In this document: positions 42,411 to 57,310 of the stretch, piece after piece
How the letters are laid out: the number at the start of each line of letters is the position of its first letter
How positions within the stretch are numbered: position 1 is the first letter of the stretch
Assembly (NCBI RefSeq): GCF_002288925.2
Contig: NW_022098076.1
Coordinates: forward strand, 79,898,526-79,962,525
Source of the DNA: Delphinapterus leucas
Taxonomy: Eukaryota > Chordata > Mammalia > Artiodactyla > Monodontidae
Length of the DNA: 64,000 bases
Direction: 5' to 3'
Made by a program: the position numbers and the translations under genes
Notes under the pieces: model-generated
Seen by the model: the letters and a program-made list of their open reading frames with translations, nothing else
The model's database searches: none
Told to the model about the DNA's origin: nothing

Positions 42411-42869
42411 CCACGCGGGGGGTGGCTTCCCAGCCTTTCCTGCGCGCCTTTGGCCTTAGGGATGTGGAGCTGGCCTCTTCTTCCCGCAGGCCCCTCCCTG
42501 AGAGCACCGACGGGAGCCCCGGCCGAGCCCTGGATCAGTGATCCCTGCCCAAGGAAGCCCCCTCTGGACGGGAGGGGGAGCGGTAAGGAGGTGCAGAGGG
42601 GAGCGAGCCGGGAGGAGCGAGAGAGGGGAGTGCCCGCCAGGTCTCCCAGCGTCCTTTGAGGAAAGGGAGGGCCACCCCGAGCTAGAGTGATAGCAGACTG
42701 GGGGGAGGGGGTGTTGAATGCCAGGGAGTAGGTCCCCGAGACAACGAGGCGAGGGGAACAGGATGGGGGACACCTCGATCCGGAACGAGAACGCCTCAGT
42801 CCGGTGGTGGCCTGGGTCCCAGCGGCCGCCTCCACAGGGCAAAGCCCGCACCGCAGAGCGAATTTTCCA

Positions 42870-43540
42870 CATGCAAATAAATCACCCTTCGCGTCCTCCT
42901 CTCCATTAATTAAGAGGGACGTTTCGACAAAACGGGCGTAATCTTTATTAATTACGCAGCCCTCAGTGCGCGGGGCGCATCAATCAGGCCCAAAGCGAAA
43001 GTACAGCGGGCGCCTAATCCCTTCCCGGAGCGCCTTTGGGGAAGGAGCCGAGAAGCCAGCGGTGTCCGCATCGTGTCCACCCTTCCCGGCTGGCGCTGCA
43101 GTGGCGGCCGGGGGAGACGCGGCCCTCCGGGCCACGCCAGGCCTCTCCCCGAGCCTAGAGCCTGCTGCGCGCGCGCCCGACGGTTCCCGGAGCCCCGACA
43201 GAGCCCGGTGTCCCCCACTCAGGTCCCTCCCGCATCTGGGCACTCGCTCGTTTACTCACACAGCAACTCACAAGCAGACTCGTTCGAACACACCCCACGG
43301 CCAGTTTCTTCGGCCCCCTGCCCCCCAGCCAGCTCCCCACCCTCCTCTTCCCTCGGATGCTCTTAGAAGGAGCCGGACAAAACTCGATTCTGCGGGGCCC
43401 GAATCCGGGCTGAGCAGCGTTCCTGGGAGGGGCTCATTTACTCCTGGAGCGAGGCGACAGGGGTGGAGAGAAGAAAACCCAGTCCTGTCGCCCCGAGGAC
43501 GCCCCTGAGAGCTGCCCTGGGGGGCGGGGCGGGGAGGACC
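42870..43540. promoter_or_regulatory. Orphan CpG island about 7 kb upstream of PAX3
   Basis: CpG-dense sequence beginning with an AT-rich patch: ATTAATTAAG, then the inverted repeat GCGTAAT-ctttatta-ATTACGC at 42936-42957. Overlapping open frames on both strands look like GC-rich shadows. It may be a distal regulatory CpG island or the promoter of a noncoding transcript. Confidence 0.4.
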
Positions 43541-46500
43541 TTAGAAGCTGTCCAGGAGGCCAAACCCTCCCAGGCGCTGGAGGGTGCAAGAGGACGCCTG
43601 CACTGGGCAGGAGAGCGTGGGAGGGGTGGGGCTCTAGTTCTTGGCAGAGAAACCCAGGAAAGCTCGAAGCCTCCAGGTTCCGTGTGGGAAAGCTGGCTGG
43701 AGATGGGGCCGCCAAATTCAGCTTCCTTCCAGGCAGCCCCACTGCACTCTGTCCGCTGAGGGCGGGGACCCTTGAGCTCACTCCGGAAAGCGTCCTGCGG
43801 TAGGGTGTCTGTGAGACCACCCTTCTCAACCTGGCCAGCATTATTCCCTCGGCCTGAGCTCCTTCTCACCCTCCCCCCACCCCACCTACGCCATCCTAGC
43901 AGGTACCGTCCTCTCTGCACCTTGAACCTGGAACATCGGAGCTGAGATGCTTCCGCTGGAGCCCCATAAAGAGATTCTGCCGGATTTTAAAAAAGGGGGG
44001 GGCAATTCAGGGCACAAACCTAATAGGGTAATTATTTCCGAGGCCATAGCGGAAGAGGTGGGTGCTGCGCAAGCCCTCTTCGTGGCCTCTCTGAGATCGG
44101 ACAGCGAGGATCCGACCCCGAAGCACGTAGGGTGCGCTCCTAGGTGCCTCTCTTGGTTTTGCAACCTCCAGCCTGGCGTCGGAGGTTGGGCCTTCAGCCT
44201 AATGTACCCTAAAGGACTGGTCTGCCCGCCCTTGCATCCTTCCGCGTCCTTGGCGGGCGGGCTTTTCGTAGCCTTCCCAGGAGGCGGAAAGTCTCAACGC
44301 GCAATCTGAGCTTCTCTCATGAGCGAGGTGCCCGGAGAAGCCTGCTTTGGTGCACGCCCTGGGGACCCGATGGCCCGAGGAGAAGCGGGACCTGCTGTCC
44401 TGCTTTGGGCCGCGCTGGCGGAGCCCAGAGGTGAGCGAGGCGGTGGCCGGCTAGCACCATCCTCCTGGCTTTAGCAGCACCTGGAGCGTCGCCCTCTTTC
44501 CTGGGGCTTCCTCCGTGTGGGGCTGGGCATACTCCGTGTCCGACACTCTCTCAATCATTCATTCCCCCTCCGAAATTTTTCATTAAATGTTCAGGCTCCT
44601 TTACTCACTAGTCATCTCCAGGGCCTGAGACACTTGCAAGCCTGGCCTTTGAAGCTTTTCCCTGGGGCAGTTTTGATTACCTTACTCTCCCCCTGCCCCC
44701 CCCCCCCATTGGTCGGCCTGTCTTCTGGCTGTGTTCCCAGAGCTGTCTCAGAGCTTCGCATTTATTCCACATATACTTCTTGAGCGTCTACTACGTGCTT
44801 TTCCGAGGGCTGGGGCTACCCTTGTGATGAAAACAAACCACAGTCCTCAACCTGGCAGAGCCGATGTTCCAGAAAATAACCAAAGAGAATATAAATGTAA
44901 CTTGTCAGGAGATTGATTGTAAGGGTGCAGCTCAGCTCTGGCGAAGCTCACAGGACCTAGGGGGAGAAGAGGTATTCAACCTTGGAGTGGGGTGGAGTGG
45001 GGCGGGGGCATTGCTATTTCAGCAGAAAAGGCCTGGGCAGGTTCAGTAGAGGTAGATTCCTGCAGAGAAGGGAGGTAGGAAGGAGTGATTGCTGAAGGAA
45101 GGAAAAGGGTGAAGGGAGAAAGTGAAAAACACGTGTAGATAGAAAACACCTTACGGAGTTATAACTGCCAGTGGGTGGAGCATTCTGAAGTCCTGGCATA
45201 CTCGGGGCCGGGCCTGGGCAGCCAAACCTGCAGAGGTGCTCTGCCTGGAAAGAGGCAGCTGTTGGGTCCTCTTGGGCCTTGAAGTCTCTCCAGATGTTTC
45301 CCACTGTCCTCTTTCTGAAGACACTTCATTCAGGCTCCTAAAGGGGTGACAGGGGACTGAATCTTCCCAGCAACAGACAGAGGCTTCCTTGGAGCCATCC
45401 CTCACCCCACCTCTGGGAGTAATGTCACCTTTGAGGGTCAGGAGATCGAGATTTCCCTGTCGCCTCCCTTCCCACGTCTGTGGCTCAAAAATCCAGCAGG
45501 AGCTTGGGAGTCTTCCTCTCAGTGCCCATTGTCTGAAAATTGCATTATTATTTGAGAGAAAATGAAGGTCCAACTTCTTGGTATCCAGACCCCATTCCCC
45601 AAACTGGAGAAAAGTCCTTCCAGGCAGGAGAAGAGTTGGGCAGACTAGAAATGCGCTGCTCCACAGGGCGGGGCTGATGTGCGTGTCCCTCCTGAATGAT
45701 TCCCAGCAGCTGCCACCACTCTGAGGGGAAGCGGAAAGGAAGGACTCCTCCAGAGGAGCCCTAGACCCCAGTGAAACCAATCATCCTTCCCCAGCTAGCG
45801 GCCTTGTGAGGTAAACGCGAAAGAAACAAGCAGGACCATTCAGGAGAGAATGTCTTCACAAGGTTTCACACGTTATTTAATAGGAAGGCTTTGAAAACAC
45901 CTTTCCCTGTGAAAGTCTGGGATCAAGGGAACCAGCAGATAAAGTAGAGACAACAGCATGCAGCCCTGCAGTGGGGGCTTGAAAGGAGGCCGTGGCTTTC
46001 TCAGAATGGTAGCAGAAATACTACTCAGCAAAAGGGAGCAGTTCTTACTTGTCAGAAAACTACTGATAAAGTCTTACTAGATTTTGGAGCTACTTACTAA
46101 GGGAGAAAAAGAGAAACAGTGTGTACCTGCAGCAGAGGTAAGAAGGTGCACGTGGAAAGGGAATCCCTGTAGCACCTCAGACCTATGTTTTCTATCTCCA
46201 AAGCAGGCTGAAGAGGTTCTCAGAAAGCCCAGGCTGTCCTGTTACAATGAGATCATAAGAGTCATCCCTGTAATAGAAAGGATAATCAAAGGTCCCCCCA
46301 AACAAGGTCACATTTCCAAGTAGGGGAGGAGGCATGCACTCTCCTTCTCTGATTGGTGAGGTAGCCCCAGGTTCAGAAAGGAGCAAATGGCGTGGTTTCA
46401 TTTGGGCAGGATGACCCAGGAAGGCAGGAGCTAGATCCTGGAGCATGGTGAACTCTGTGGAGAGATTGGCAAGTCACTCCAGGAGGGAGAAATCAAAGAA

Positions 46501-47335
46501 GATTCCTGAGCTCAAAAAGCAGGAAAGTACCCTAAAAATAGAAGTTTTCGGAGACAGACAAAAAGAGAAGAAAATGAAAAGTCCTGGAAGAAAAGAGGAT
46601 TTTGCTTGAAGACTGAAAAGGGGAGGGGGAGAGAGAATAACGAAATACTGAAGAAACATTAGGACTAAGATATTGCTGATTTAAAAAATCCTAATTGATG
46701 TTAGTCAAGGTGGGTTCATTGTAGACAACAAGAAATGACTTTTTCTAATTTGAAGGACACATTTGCACTGGGAAAAGTGGTCTGAATCTCCAATTTCACG
46801 TTTCAGAATATGTGGTCATGGGGGAGATACTTGTATACTAGGGGCTACCAGGATACAGAGAGTTGACTTAAGAATAAGTCATTTAGTTTGCTCCCAAGGT
46901 TTTAGAATTCATTTATGTTAAAAAGAAGAAATAGGGATAGGACTTTGCCCACTCATACATTACAGAAGTGCGGGGTGATGGGAGAAAGCATGGATAAAAT
47001 CAACACTTGGAACAAACGCTTTTAAGGTACCACTTATCAAAGTACCAGCGTAGGGAGGTCAGGCTTTTCTGGTGCCACCAACCTCTCCCCACCACTACAG
47101 CCTGCTAAGCCATCTCTCCATCACCTGTCCCAGGCTCCCTCCCAGGAATCAGACCACACTTTCCAGACTTCTCAGAACATGCCCGGTGTCCTGGGGTTGG
47201 CAGCATGAGTGCTCAGGAAGCCTGGCACTCCTTGGTCTAGAGGCTTGGGTTCCCCCTCTTGGGAGAACTGGGGAAATTGTGTGGCAACAGCAGCACTTAA
47301 TCATACTGGCACATTATCATTGTATAATAATAGTA
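43541..47335. other. Intergenic sequence, no gene recognised
   Basis: GC-rich at first, then mixed composition. I see no splice-linked frames or protein family. One ancient repeat (about 44755-44960), a C13 run at 44695-44707 and short simple tracts are the only identifiable items. Confidence 0.45.
44755..44960 (+). mobile_element. Ancient interspersed repeat (copy 1 of a family seen three times)
   Basis: TTGAGCGTCTACTACGTGCT and GCTGGGGCTACCCTTGTGATG, then a decayed remainder. It shares the order of motifs with the copies at 51.9 kb and 63.6 kb. Likely an old LINE-type 3' end; the family name is not certain. Confidence 0.45.
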
Positions 47336-47339
47336 ATAA

Positions 47340-47550
47340 AACATATAAGAGTAATAGCATATATGTATTGAGCACTTCATAGGTACTGGAATTATCCTCA
47401 AACATTTACAAAGATTAATTTACTTACTGCTTAAAAAAACCTAGATTGTACCCAATTAAAATGAGAAAAAACAAAGGACCAGAGACATTACTTAACTTGC
47501 TCTAGGTTACACAGCTAGGAAGCAACAAAACTAAGATTTAAACCCCCCAC
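47340..47550 (-). mobile_element. MIR SINE fragment
   Basis: Reverse MIR: TATTGAGCACTTCATAGGTACTG start and CTCTAGGTTACACAGCTAGG with a GATTTAAACCC end. Confidence 0.7.
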
Positions 47551-48499
47551 AATGTGGTGTTGCCACTCCTGTTCAGTTAGAAAGCCCTACAGGTTTCTAA
47601 CGCTGGCATCGAACCCCAAAGGAATGGAATCTGGGAGCTGGTGAAATACTTTACCTCTCACTGTTTGCCCTGTTCTGGTTGTAAATAAATGTCAACAAGT
47701 TACATTTAATGCCTCCAGGAGGCACTGATCTATCTTATCTCGATTGAAAATAATTTGGAAATTTACTCCCTTTCAGTTCCCTTTTTAAAACCTTCCAATG
47801 AGACAATTCCACTTTAAAATTTTTGCTTATTTTAAACACCCCGTTTTCTTACTCCCAGAGTTTATTAGCCTGTAGTTCCGTGAGGAGGAGAAACTGAGAC
47901 ACTTAGCATCATTCAGCCGCCCCTGCTTCGGGCCGGGCACGTGGCAGGCAGCTGGTGAGTATTGGCAGAAAGAATCCAAATCTTCCTGCCCCCTGCGGAT
48001 CAGCGCTATATTTGGAACGTGGCGTGGGCCGGGCTTCTTGAAGTCCTCCTAGGCCCCTAGCCGTGTGGCGAACCTCTCCTCCTTGCGGACCGCCTCGTGG
48101 TGGTGGAAGGTCTGGGGTCGGATGCCAGAGCCGCCCCCGCGGGGAACTGCGAGGAATTTCCAAGAGGAAACCCGAAGATGCCTAAGGTATTTCCAAGCCC
48201 CTAACCCTTCGCGTCCACGTCCCGCTGACCCGCCCACCCGAAAATGGGAAGGTTTATCAGCACACCTTTTGCCTCTTTGAAAGCCGTGGGGACAATGCGG
48301 AAGGCGGCGGGAGGCGGGAGAGGGTTTCGGAGCCCCGCGGGGCTGGGATTCGGGGAGAAGCCGGCTTGCGAACCAAAAAGCTGCAGAGATATGACGGGAC
48401 AGACAAGCGACTCCGCGCCCCGCAGCCACCACACTCGGTGTCTCTTTCTTCTTAACCTACATATTTGGGGCTTCTCTGCTCTTTTTAAGAATAGATGCG

Positions 48500-48634
48500 G
48501 GAAATTCCCTGGCGGTCCAGTGGTTAGGGCTCCGCGCTTTCACTGCGGGGACGGGTTGAGTCCCCAGTGGGGGAACTAAGACCCCTCAAGCCCCGCAGCG
48601 GGGACAAGAGGAAGGGAGGGAGGGAGGAAGGAAG
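48500..48634 (+). mobile_element. tRNA-derived cetartiodactyl SINE (CHRL/Bov-tA-like) with GGGA tail
   Basis: AATTCCCTGGCGGTCCAGTG head, TCCGCGCTTTCACTGCGGGG middle and GGGGAACTAAGA end. It is flanked by ATAGATGCG at 48491-48499 and 48635-48643. The expected poly(A) is replaced by a GGGA/GGAA purine tail. Confidence 0.85.
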
Positions 48635-48799
48635 ATAGATGCGAACCGAGAGCTATGGGGCGGGCGCTGGGAGGGCCCGTGGACATCCAGAGATGGTAAG
48701 GACACCACTGGATCATAGACCTTCAGACCCTGAAATCGGGACGTCACAGAATCCGGAGACTTAGGGGCTGAAGACCAGTTTCCATACGAAGACAAAACA

Positions 48800-49330
48800 A
48801 TTAACAAGCTAAGCAGCGATGCCGAGTGGCTGAGTTTGCAAGGCACCGTGCCAGCTGGTTCCCCCGCGCGCGACGAATGCGCCGGTGACGGCGTCCTTGT
48901 GTCTTCGACTTCTCCCCGGCCTGCCCTTCGGGATCGCAAGCTTGGAGATTACTGGGCTGGGGTTTGGGGTCGGGGGCTGCGAAAGGGACACGCTTAAGTC
49001 GTTGTCGTTGGCCCAGTTGTGCGGGGACTAGCCTGTCGCCCCGGGCGTCCTCGAGTTCTCTCCAGCCCGGGAGACTGCGCGGGAGCGGGCACAGGCCAGC
49101 CACAGGATGCGGATTCCACCCCGCCCGCCCCAGGATGCGGATTCCACCCCGCCCGCCCCAGGAGCCTCCCCGGGGACCTGTCGCGGTGGCTGCCCTCGGC
49201 GGCCCCCGCGCCCGCACTTTTCCCCCGATAGTCCTTGAGCTCAGCTACGAGCTACCTCGGGCGTCCGCGTTAAAACGCACAGAAATCGAGGTGATCCCCC
49301 TCCTCCCATCGCTGGCCGCTGGGTCTTAGC
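48800..49330. promoter_or_regulatory. Orphan CpG island between PAX3 and the RING gene
   Basis: A GC- and CpG-rich block with an exact 28-bp tandem duplication (49103-49158). No TATA element, known exon or family-like protein is recognisable. It could be a noncoding RNA promoter. Confidence 0.35.
49103..49158. repeat. 28-bp tandem duplication (2 exact copies)
   Basis: The unit CAGGATGCGGATTCCACC followed by CCGCCCGCCC occurs twice without a mismatch and is followed by CAGGA, the start of a third. It sits inside the orphan CpG island. Confidence 0.95.
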
Positions 49331-49801
49331 GCAAATCCCTTTACACCTGGATCCAAGAGTGTGGAATTAATTTGTACGCTGAACGGCTACTCGGAAGGGT
49401 CTTTTGAAAGAATGTAATAACTCTCCTAGCGAATATCTTAAAACAGTACTCTCTGCTCTGGATCTGCTCGCCTGTCCACACCTGTTGGTGACCAGCAGCT
49501 TCCCCTTCAGTTGTCACGGGCGATGACACCCACAGCTGTCAACTGGCGAGGTTTTGTTAATTTAACCTCTAGACTTTCTTGGTTAGCCATATAATCCACC
49601 CTCAAATCCCCACGTTGTCACTGAATTTTGACTTGGAAAGCACACCCCTGTTTTGAGGGACCGAGGGGAGCCCACGGAAAAGCCCTGTAATGTGCGGAGG
49701 CGCAGCCGTCATCCCCGCCACGTTAGGAAAGATCACGAGCGCCCGCAATTAGGAGGCAAATATTTACCTAACTTTCCTGGGAATACAAAGTCAACAGTCT
49801 G

Positions 49802-49836
49802 AGTGTGCGTGTGTGTGTGTGTGTGTGTGTATGTGT
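49802..49836. repeat. (GT)n microsatellite
   Basis: Nearly pure GT tract with one C interruption near its start and one A near its end. Confidence 0.93.
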
Positions 49837-50009
49837 AGAGACAGAGGGAACAGTCAGAGCAACAAATAGTTATCCAAATTATGGCCGTTTCCAAAATCCA
49901 AGCATTAGTCCACAATCTCCCATTTTCTAAGAAACCTGGCTGCGTTTAGTTCATTAAAGTGGGATTGGGGAGAACGTAGCATTTCAATAAACAACGTTGT
50001 GAAGTATAA

Positions 50010-50235
50010 TGGCTTTCAAATCTTGCTGCTCAGTAGAATCACCTGGGGCGCCTTTTAAAAACTGCTGCTGCACCTCCCCTCCCCACCCCCACCCCTACTC
50101 CCAGACCAATTAAATAAATGTCTCGACCCGGGGGCGGGACGGGTGCTTCCGCGTTTTGTTTTGTTTTGTTTTGTTTTGTTTCTTAAGCGCTCCAGGTAAT
50201 TCTAAACTGCAGCCAGAGTTGAGAACCTCTGCTAA
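50010..50235. mobile_element. hAT-Charlie type non-autonomous DNA transposon remnant
   Basis: Starts TGCTCAGTAGAATCACCTGG and ends CAGAGTTGAGAACCTCTGC, the recurring ends of MER1-group elements. The middle carries a C-rich tract and a (GTTTT)n expansion at 50153-50181. The exact family is uncertain. Confidence 0.6.
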
Positions 50236-51899
50236 GGCTCCAATCAGGAAATAAGTTTGCTGTGTGTGAATTTAATAAGAAATTGACTCTAGGGACAAAT
50301 CTTTTCCTTGCAGAGTTCAGTCCCAAATTTTCTTCCAAGCAAAAACTGTCTGCTTGACAACTTGAAGTTAATCCTTCCCCTCCCCACCCCACCCACCTCC
50401 CCAGCCCCAAGCTGCAAGTCAGGTGCAATTGCTCTCCACCTCCCACGTTTGACTAGAAACTAGTTTTAAATGCACACACAGTAGACATATAAATCTTATC
50501 AAAGTATCATTTCCATGTGATAGAGAGTACTGTCATTGTGGTAAGAGATAGCTGAGCCACTCAATTATTATCATGGTTCTTGAAATAACTGCTGAAATAA
50601 AAGTGTTCTTTTCTTGCAGCGATTAAACACTTTCTCTCCCGTTTATTTCGGAATGTGTGTTTGTAATACTAGGGGTTAGGAGAACTTCTTTGCACATCTT
50701 CTCTACCTTCTTTCTTCCTACTTCAGCACTACCCCCTCTTCCACCCCATGGAGATGTGGTATTTCTAAGCCAAAGATAATCCAATTTTACATGCAAAGAC
50801 AATTTTTTCTAAAGGAAGTGTGCACATTCTTCCTGAGCTCCTAGGAATATTCTTGGAGATTGAACACTCTTACTTCCCTGAATGTATTTTATAATCAAGC
50901 ATGATGGTGAATTTATCACAGAAGCAAACTTGCCTCTCTTTGGCATGTTTTAGTTTTGTGTAAGAGAAAGGAAGCTGCAAGTTTGATCAATGGATAGAAA
51001 CAATGCTAATGGTATGTATTACAAAGCTTTTCTTAAATGCACGATGAAAAGAGATCTAGCAAAAGATAGATAAAATCTCTCTCGTAATTTCTTCATTCAC
51101 ATAACTTGGAACCAAGCTCCGGCTACGGTCATTTCTAATACTCATTTCATAAATATTTACTGTAGTAAATATTTGATATTCCACAAACTTATGCTATAAC
51201 ATATACAATAAAAACGTATTGTTTCAAAGGAAGAAGTATGCTATTTATCTTTAACAGGGATGCAGTTCAATGCCCACGGCATGAAGGTAATCATCTTTGT
51301 ATCATAACAAATTTAAAATACGAATATTAGCTAATGGGAATTAAATGATTAAAGAGGATGAGTTGGATCACAGATTAACAGGGGATTACTCAGCTACTGA
51401 GATGATAAATTTGGGAAGGATAATTTATTTAAAGTGGCAAAGATTGAAGAATTAGTAAAACAGGGAGTAACACATAATGAGAAATTTAATAGCTCTTGCT
51501 CTCAATGTTGTGGGGAAATTTCACCGCATTGTAAGCTTATCCCAACTATGTAGGTGCTGCCAGCTTTGGAGGGGATGGGGCAGACGCGCTTATAAAGAAG
51601 GTAGCCAAAAGGATTCATACCTTGAAATCTTAAAATGCAGAAAATGATCGGAAATGGAGGCCAAATGTCTTTTAGTCGCTCCACTGTCTCCTGTCACTGA
51701 CTACATTGCAGTTCGAGTTTTGCTGTAATAGAACTGATTTTTCTCATAACTCAAGGTGCTTTTTGGTATATCTTTTCACCTTTCAAAATTCCTTATGAAG
51801 TCGGGGGAAAGCAATTGTTTACCTAAGTCCCCCAGGGTCTCAGGGGTTATTGAGGGGAAGTGTGAGAAAAGGGAGCCAAATCATTTAACATTCAGTCCA

Positions 51900-52200
51900 G
51901 GGTTTCCCATTAAGCCAAGTCAACTGACTAGTTATCTGCCACTTAGCATATGCCAAGAACTGGCTAAGGCTTTGTGGATAGAGTGGGTGACCAGACAAGG
52001 TTTCTGCCCTTGTTTTTACATTCTGGTTGCAAGAGATTGAGATAAAGCATATGACAAATAAATAAGACCACTGCAGATACTAGTGTTGAGAAGAAAATAA
52101 AACTTCAGTAGATATTCCCTTGGGGATAGAGTGGTGAGGGCAAACCTCTCTGAGGAGGTGATATTAGACCCTTGCAAACCTGAATGAAAACAAAACTAAA
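51900..52200 (+). mobile_element. Ancient interspersed repeat (copy 2)
   Basis: GACAAGGTTTCTGCCCTTG, ATAAATAAGACCACTGCAGA and CTCTGAGGAGGTGATATTAG in the same order as copy 3. Confidence 0.55.
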
Positions 52201-52204
52201 GATC

Positions 52205-52430
52205 CACATGGGGCTTGTTTCCAAAGCATTTTCACCCATATACCCTCCTATGTATACAAATCCTTATGCCTGCCAACCCCAAAAGGAAAGCAGGGCTGAT
52301 TCCTTTTGTTCCCATTTTGCAGATGAGAAGCCTGAGGCTCAAAGAGGTTAAATAACTTGCCAAGGTCCTTCCAAGAAAGGAGAGAGCCATTATTCAGACT
52401 TATATCTCCTGGGTGAGCTTACTGGTCTTT
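52205..52430 (-). mobile_element. MIR SINE fragment
   Basis: Reverse MIR core CCCATTTTGCAGATGAGAAG followed by CCTGAGGCTCAAAGAGGTTA. Confidence 0.75.
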
Positions 52431-55399
52431 AGAACCCAAACCAAGGTTCTTTATGGATGTGGACACTGTTCACCAAAACATATTACATTTAGAGGCCAAG
52501 TATTTAATCTATCAATCACCGAGAAGATGAGTTTCTTTCACTGGAAATTTAGATTCTATAGAAGCCTCAAGATAATTCTAACCAGCAGTCTCAGAACCCA
52601 AGCAGAATCTGGGCCATGGAAACCACCAGTTCTTGAGCAGGTATTCAGGCCAGACAAGGTCGGGCTTTTTGCAGTGATTTTACTAGTAGTTCATACTCAA
52701 GAGCTGGAGATGTGCCCAGGGTTGAGTCAAGCTCTTCCCAGAAGATGAGAATTTCCATGAGAAGAGAGAAAAGTACTCCACTGTCACAGGAGCCCTCCAG
52801 ACAATTCACTGGTCATTTAAACAATGTCTGCTAAATTCATGCTCTAAGATGCTGGTATACCAGGACTTTCCATGTGATGCAGGAATGGTGAAATCACATC
52901 TGCAAAATGGGGGAACAGCTGAATGCCAGAAAACCACTAGAAATTGGAAAAATGTTTTCCATCGCCTCATCCTGCCATTCAATTCCTGATAAAGAAGTCA
53001 GAAATTAGCAATAAAACAAAGTTAGCCAAGAAAAAATAATCTCTCCATGGCCAGGTACTGAGCTACTAATTATATATATTTGATTTTAAACTATTCAAAT
53101 TTCTCATTACAAGAGATTTACACCTGCAACCTATGAAAGAAGCAAAATGTGGCTTGTGTTGTGACTCAGGCAATTCAAAGATCTCGTTCTCATTTATGAG
53201 GAATAATTCAGTTTATGTCATTGTTGTACCTTCCTCTGTGGAACATAAATAAACTCTATAAGAAGCAAGCTGGTCCCCAGGTAACTTTAGACAAACTTCT
53301 AGGTTGCCAATTTAAGGGAATGAAATAGCAAACACATGTGTGTGCCCACATGTACACATGGTTACATCCACAAAGCCAAGTTCTGTTACTAGCATGTACA
53401 TTCTAGTAACTACACATATATATGTGTAACTGCACTTGTACAACTAAACAGTTGTGAATACTAGCAGAATCTCGGCACTGGAGGTAAACAAAGGATACAA
53501 GATTAAAATGAATACAGAAATAAAAATAACACACGTTATTTGTTGGAGGTAAAAGTAAATTAAAACCCATCTCTGAAGTGTGAGACTTAGTATAAGGAAA
53601 CTGAAAACATTTTGCAGAAACTGAGAACAAAATCTGACAACAGAGTTTAGTTTTAGGGGAACGTTATAGTAGTGGATTGGGTAAGTCTTTAAAATACAAC
53701 AGATCTCACTTGGCCTTCAGGAGTTCCGTTAAACCCTAGAAGTAATTCCATGAAATGCCTTTGCAGTGTACTCCCACATGTGAGTTATTGCTCTCTCAGC
53801 CCTATCCAAAATGTGAAATTATTGATAGAATTTGGATGAGGATGTGTATTTCAGGAAAAGAAGTCCCACCAAAATAACTCAGAGCAATTTCCCCATGAAA
53901 TAAGTTTCATGAAAACAGATTTTTTCTATAAATGCTTCTTGTTTTTATTGACAGTGCAGACACAAAACATACCATATTGCAATTCCTAAATTGCAGCCAT
54001 ACCACTTATCAGTGGCCCATAAATTACTTCACTCTATGATAGATACAAATGCTCCATTCAAGTTCGGTTAATAGTGTCAAGATATCATGCAGACAGCTTG
54101 CATAAATACATGAGGAATAACAGCATACCCTCAGTAGCTTCTGTGATTTTTAGGCATGAAAACTTTGTCTTACTCCAAATTCCAAAAGATGGAATAAAGA
54201 AAGTTTTCATATAAAATACATTTGGAACAATTCAGGGTTTTTTTCTTTATAAAACATCTAATCCACCTGCAACATACACTCTCAATTCGTCTTTTTAGTT
54301 ACAAAATCGGATAGGTACGTATTCTTTTTCATCTAATGTGATCAGATGTGAACATTTCAGTGATTTCTAATAATATCAAACAGGTGAATTCAAAATAATA
54401 TTTTTCTGATAAGTATAATATATATTTGTAATCAAAGGACGAAAGACCTGTCAGTTGATTTGTCAGTTTCATTTTTTGAGCAGTATTTTCTATTTGATCA
54501 GATAATTGAAAGTCAGTTGTTTCACAGTATAAAATCTTGAATCAATTACCAACACGCCTTTACTGTCGCCCCTACTTTTGAAATGTATTTGGACTAGAGG
54601 TACGGGAGAAATATTACTGCTTATCAAACAACTTTTCCAGAAATCTTAATGCACAAAATTTCCAGATTTATATATTCTAAAATAAATTATTTTAAAAATG
54701 AAATTAAGAAAAAAGGGGAAGCCTACAGTTTCTATTCCGCGTGAATAGCTTTCAGTATCTTCCAGGTGGGGGCAACAGTAAGTCAGCTTTGAGAAGAGAA
54801 GAGAGAACGGGCTCGTTAAGCTCCCTGAGCCCAGTTACAGAAGATGAAATGACTTCCTGGTAGCAACACCGTGAATAAAACAATCACAAGTTTCCAGGAG
54901 ATGGAACTTCTGGACTCTGTGGGGCCGCTAGCAGACGGATCCACCGCCCTGTGCGCGCCACCCTTGCTGTGCTCCGAAGACTCCAGCGGCAGATGTGAGC
55001 GCGCACGCGCGCTGAGCACCTGCCCAATCGCGCACTTATGCGGACTGTTGGTCGGTGCAGCCTCCCAACTCCGGCCAGCGCCGTGCCCCCGGGGGTTGAA
55101 CGTCACTCTCAGCGCTACGGCTCACTCACTCGCCATGGCCTCCAGGAAGCAGGGAAACCGTTCACGTTTACATCTCATTCATGCTTCCTCTGGACAATTC
55201 AGGTCCATTCACAACTGCTGCAGACGTGAGCTAGCACCTATACCCTTAAAGAAACTCTCAAGTCACAGCAGCCAGAAAACCATCTTCCAGGCGGGGCAGC
55301 GGGCATCCCACTGCTCCTTCCTCCTCTTCTTGCAAATCCTCGGACCCCAGGAAGGGATGGCTGTGCACTCTGGCGAGGATGAGGGTGGTGCATGAAGCG

Positions 55400-57310
<1,911 letters not shown>

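Larger units (their letters stand above)
49331..53919. other. AT-rich intergenic sequence, no gene recognised
   Basis: Beyond the hAT fragment near 50.0-50.2 kb, the old repeat at 51.9-52.2 kb and the MIR at 52.2-52.4 kb, this is unique AT-rich sequence with no supported gene or promoter. Confidence 0.45.

Noticed and set aside
42246..42659. His/Thr-rich 137-codon frame and Cys/Val-rich frames opposite
   Set aside because: Translations of a degenerate CACA simple repeat.
44300..44460. Possible exon ending in CAGAG^GTGAGC
   Set aside because: The donor-like motif and open frame have no acceptor, family similarity or partner exon that I can identify.
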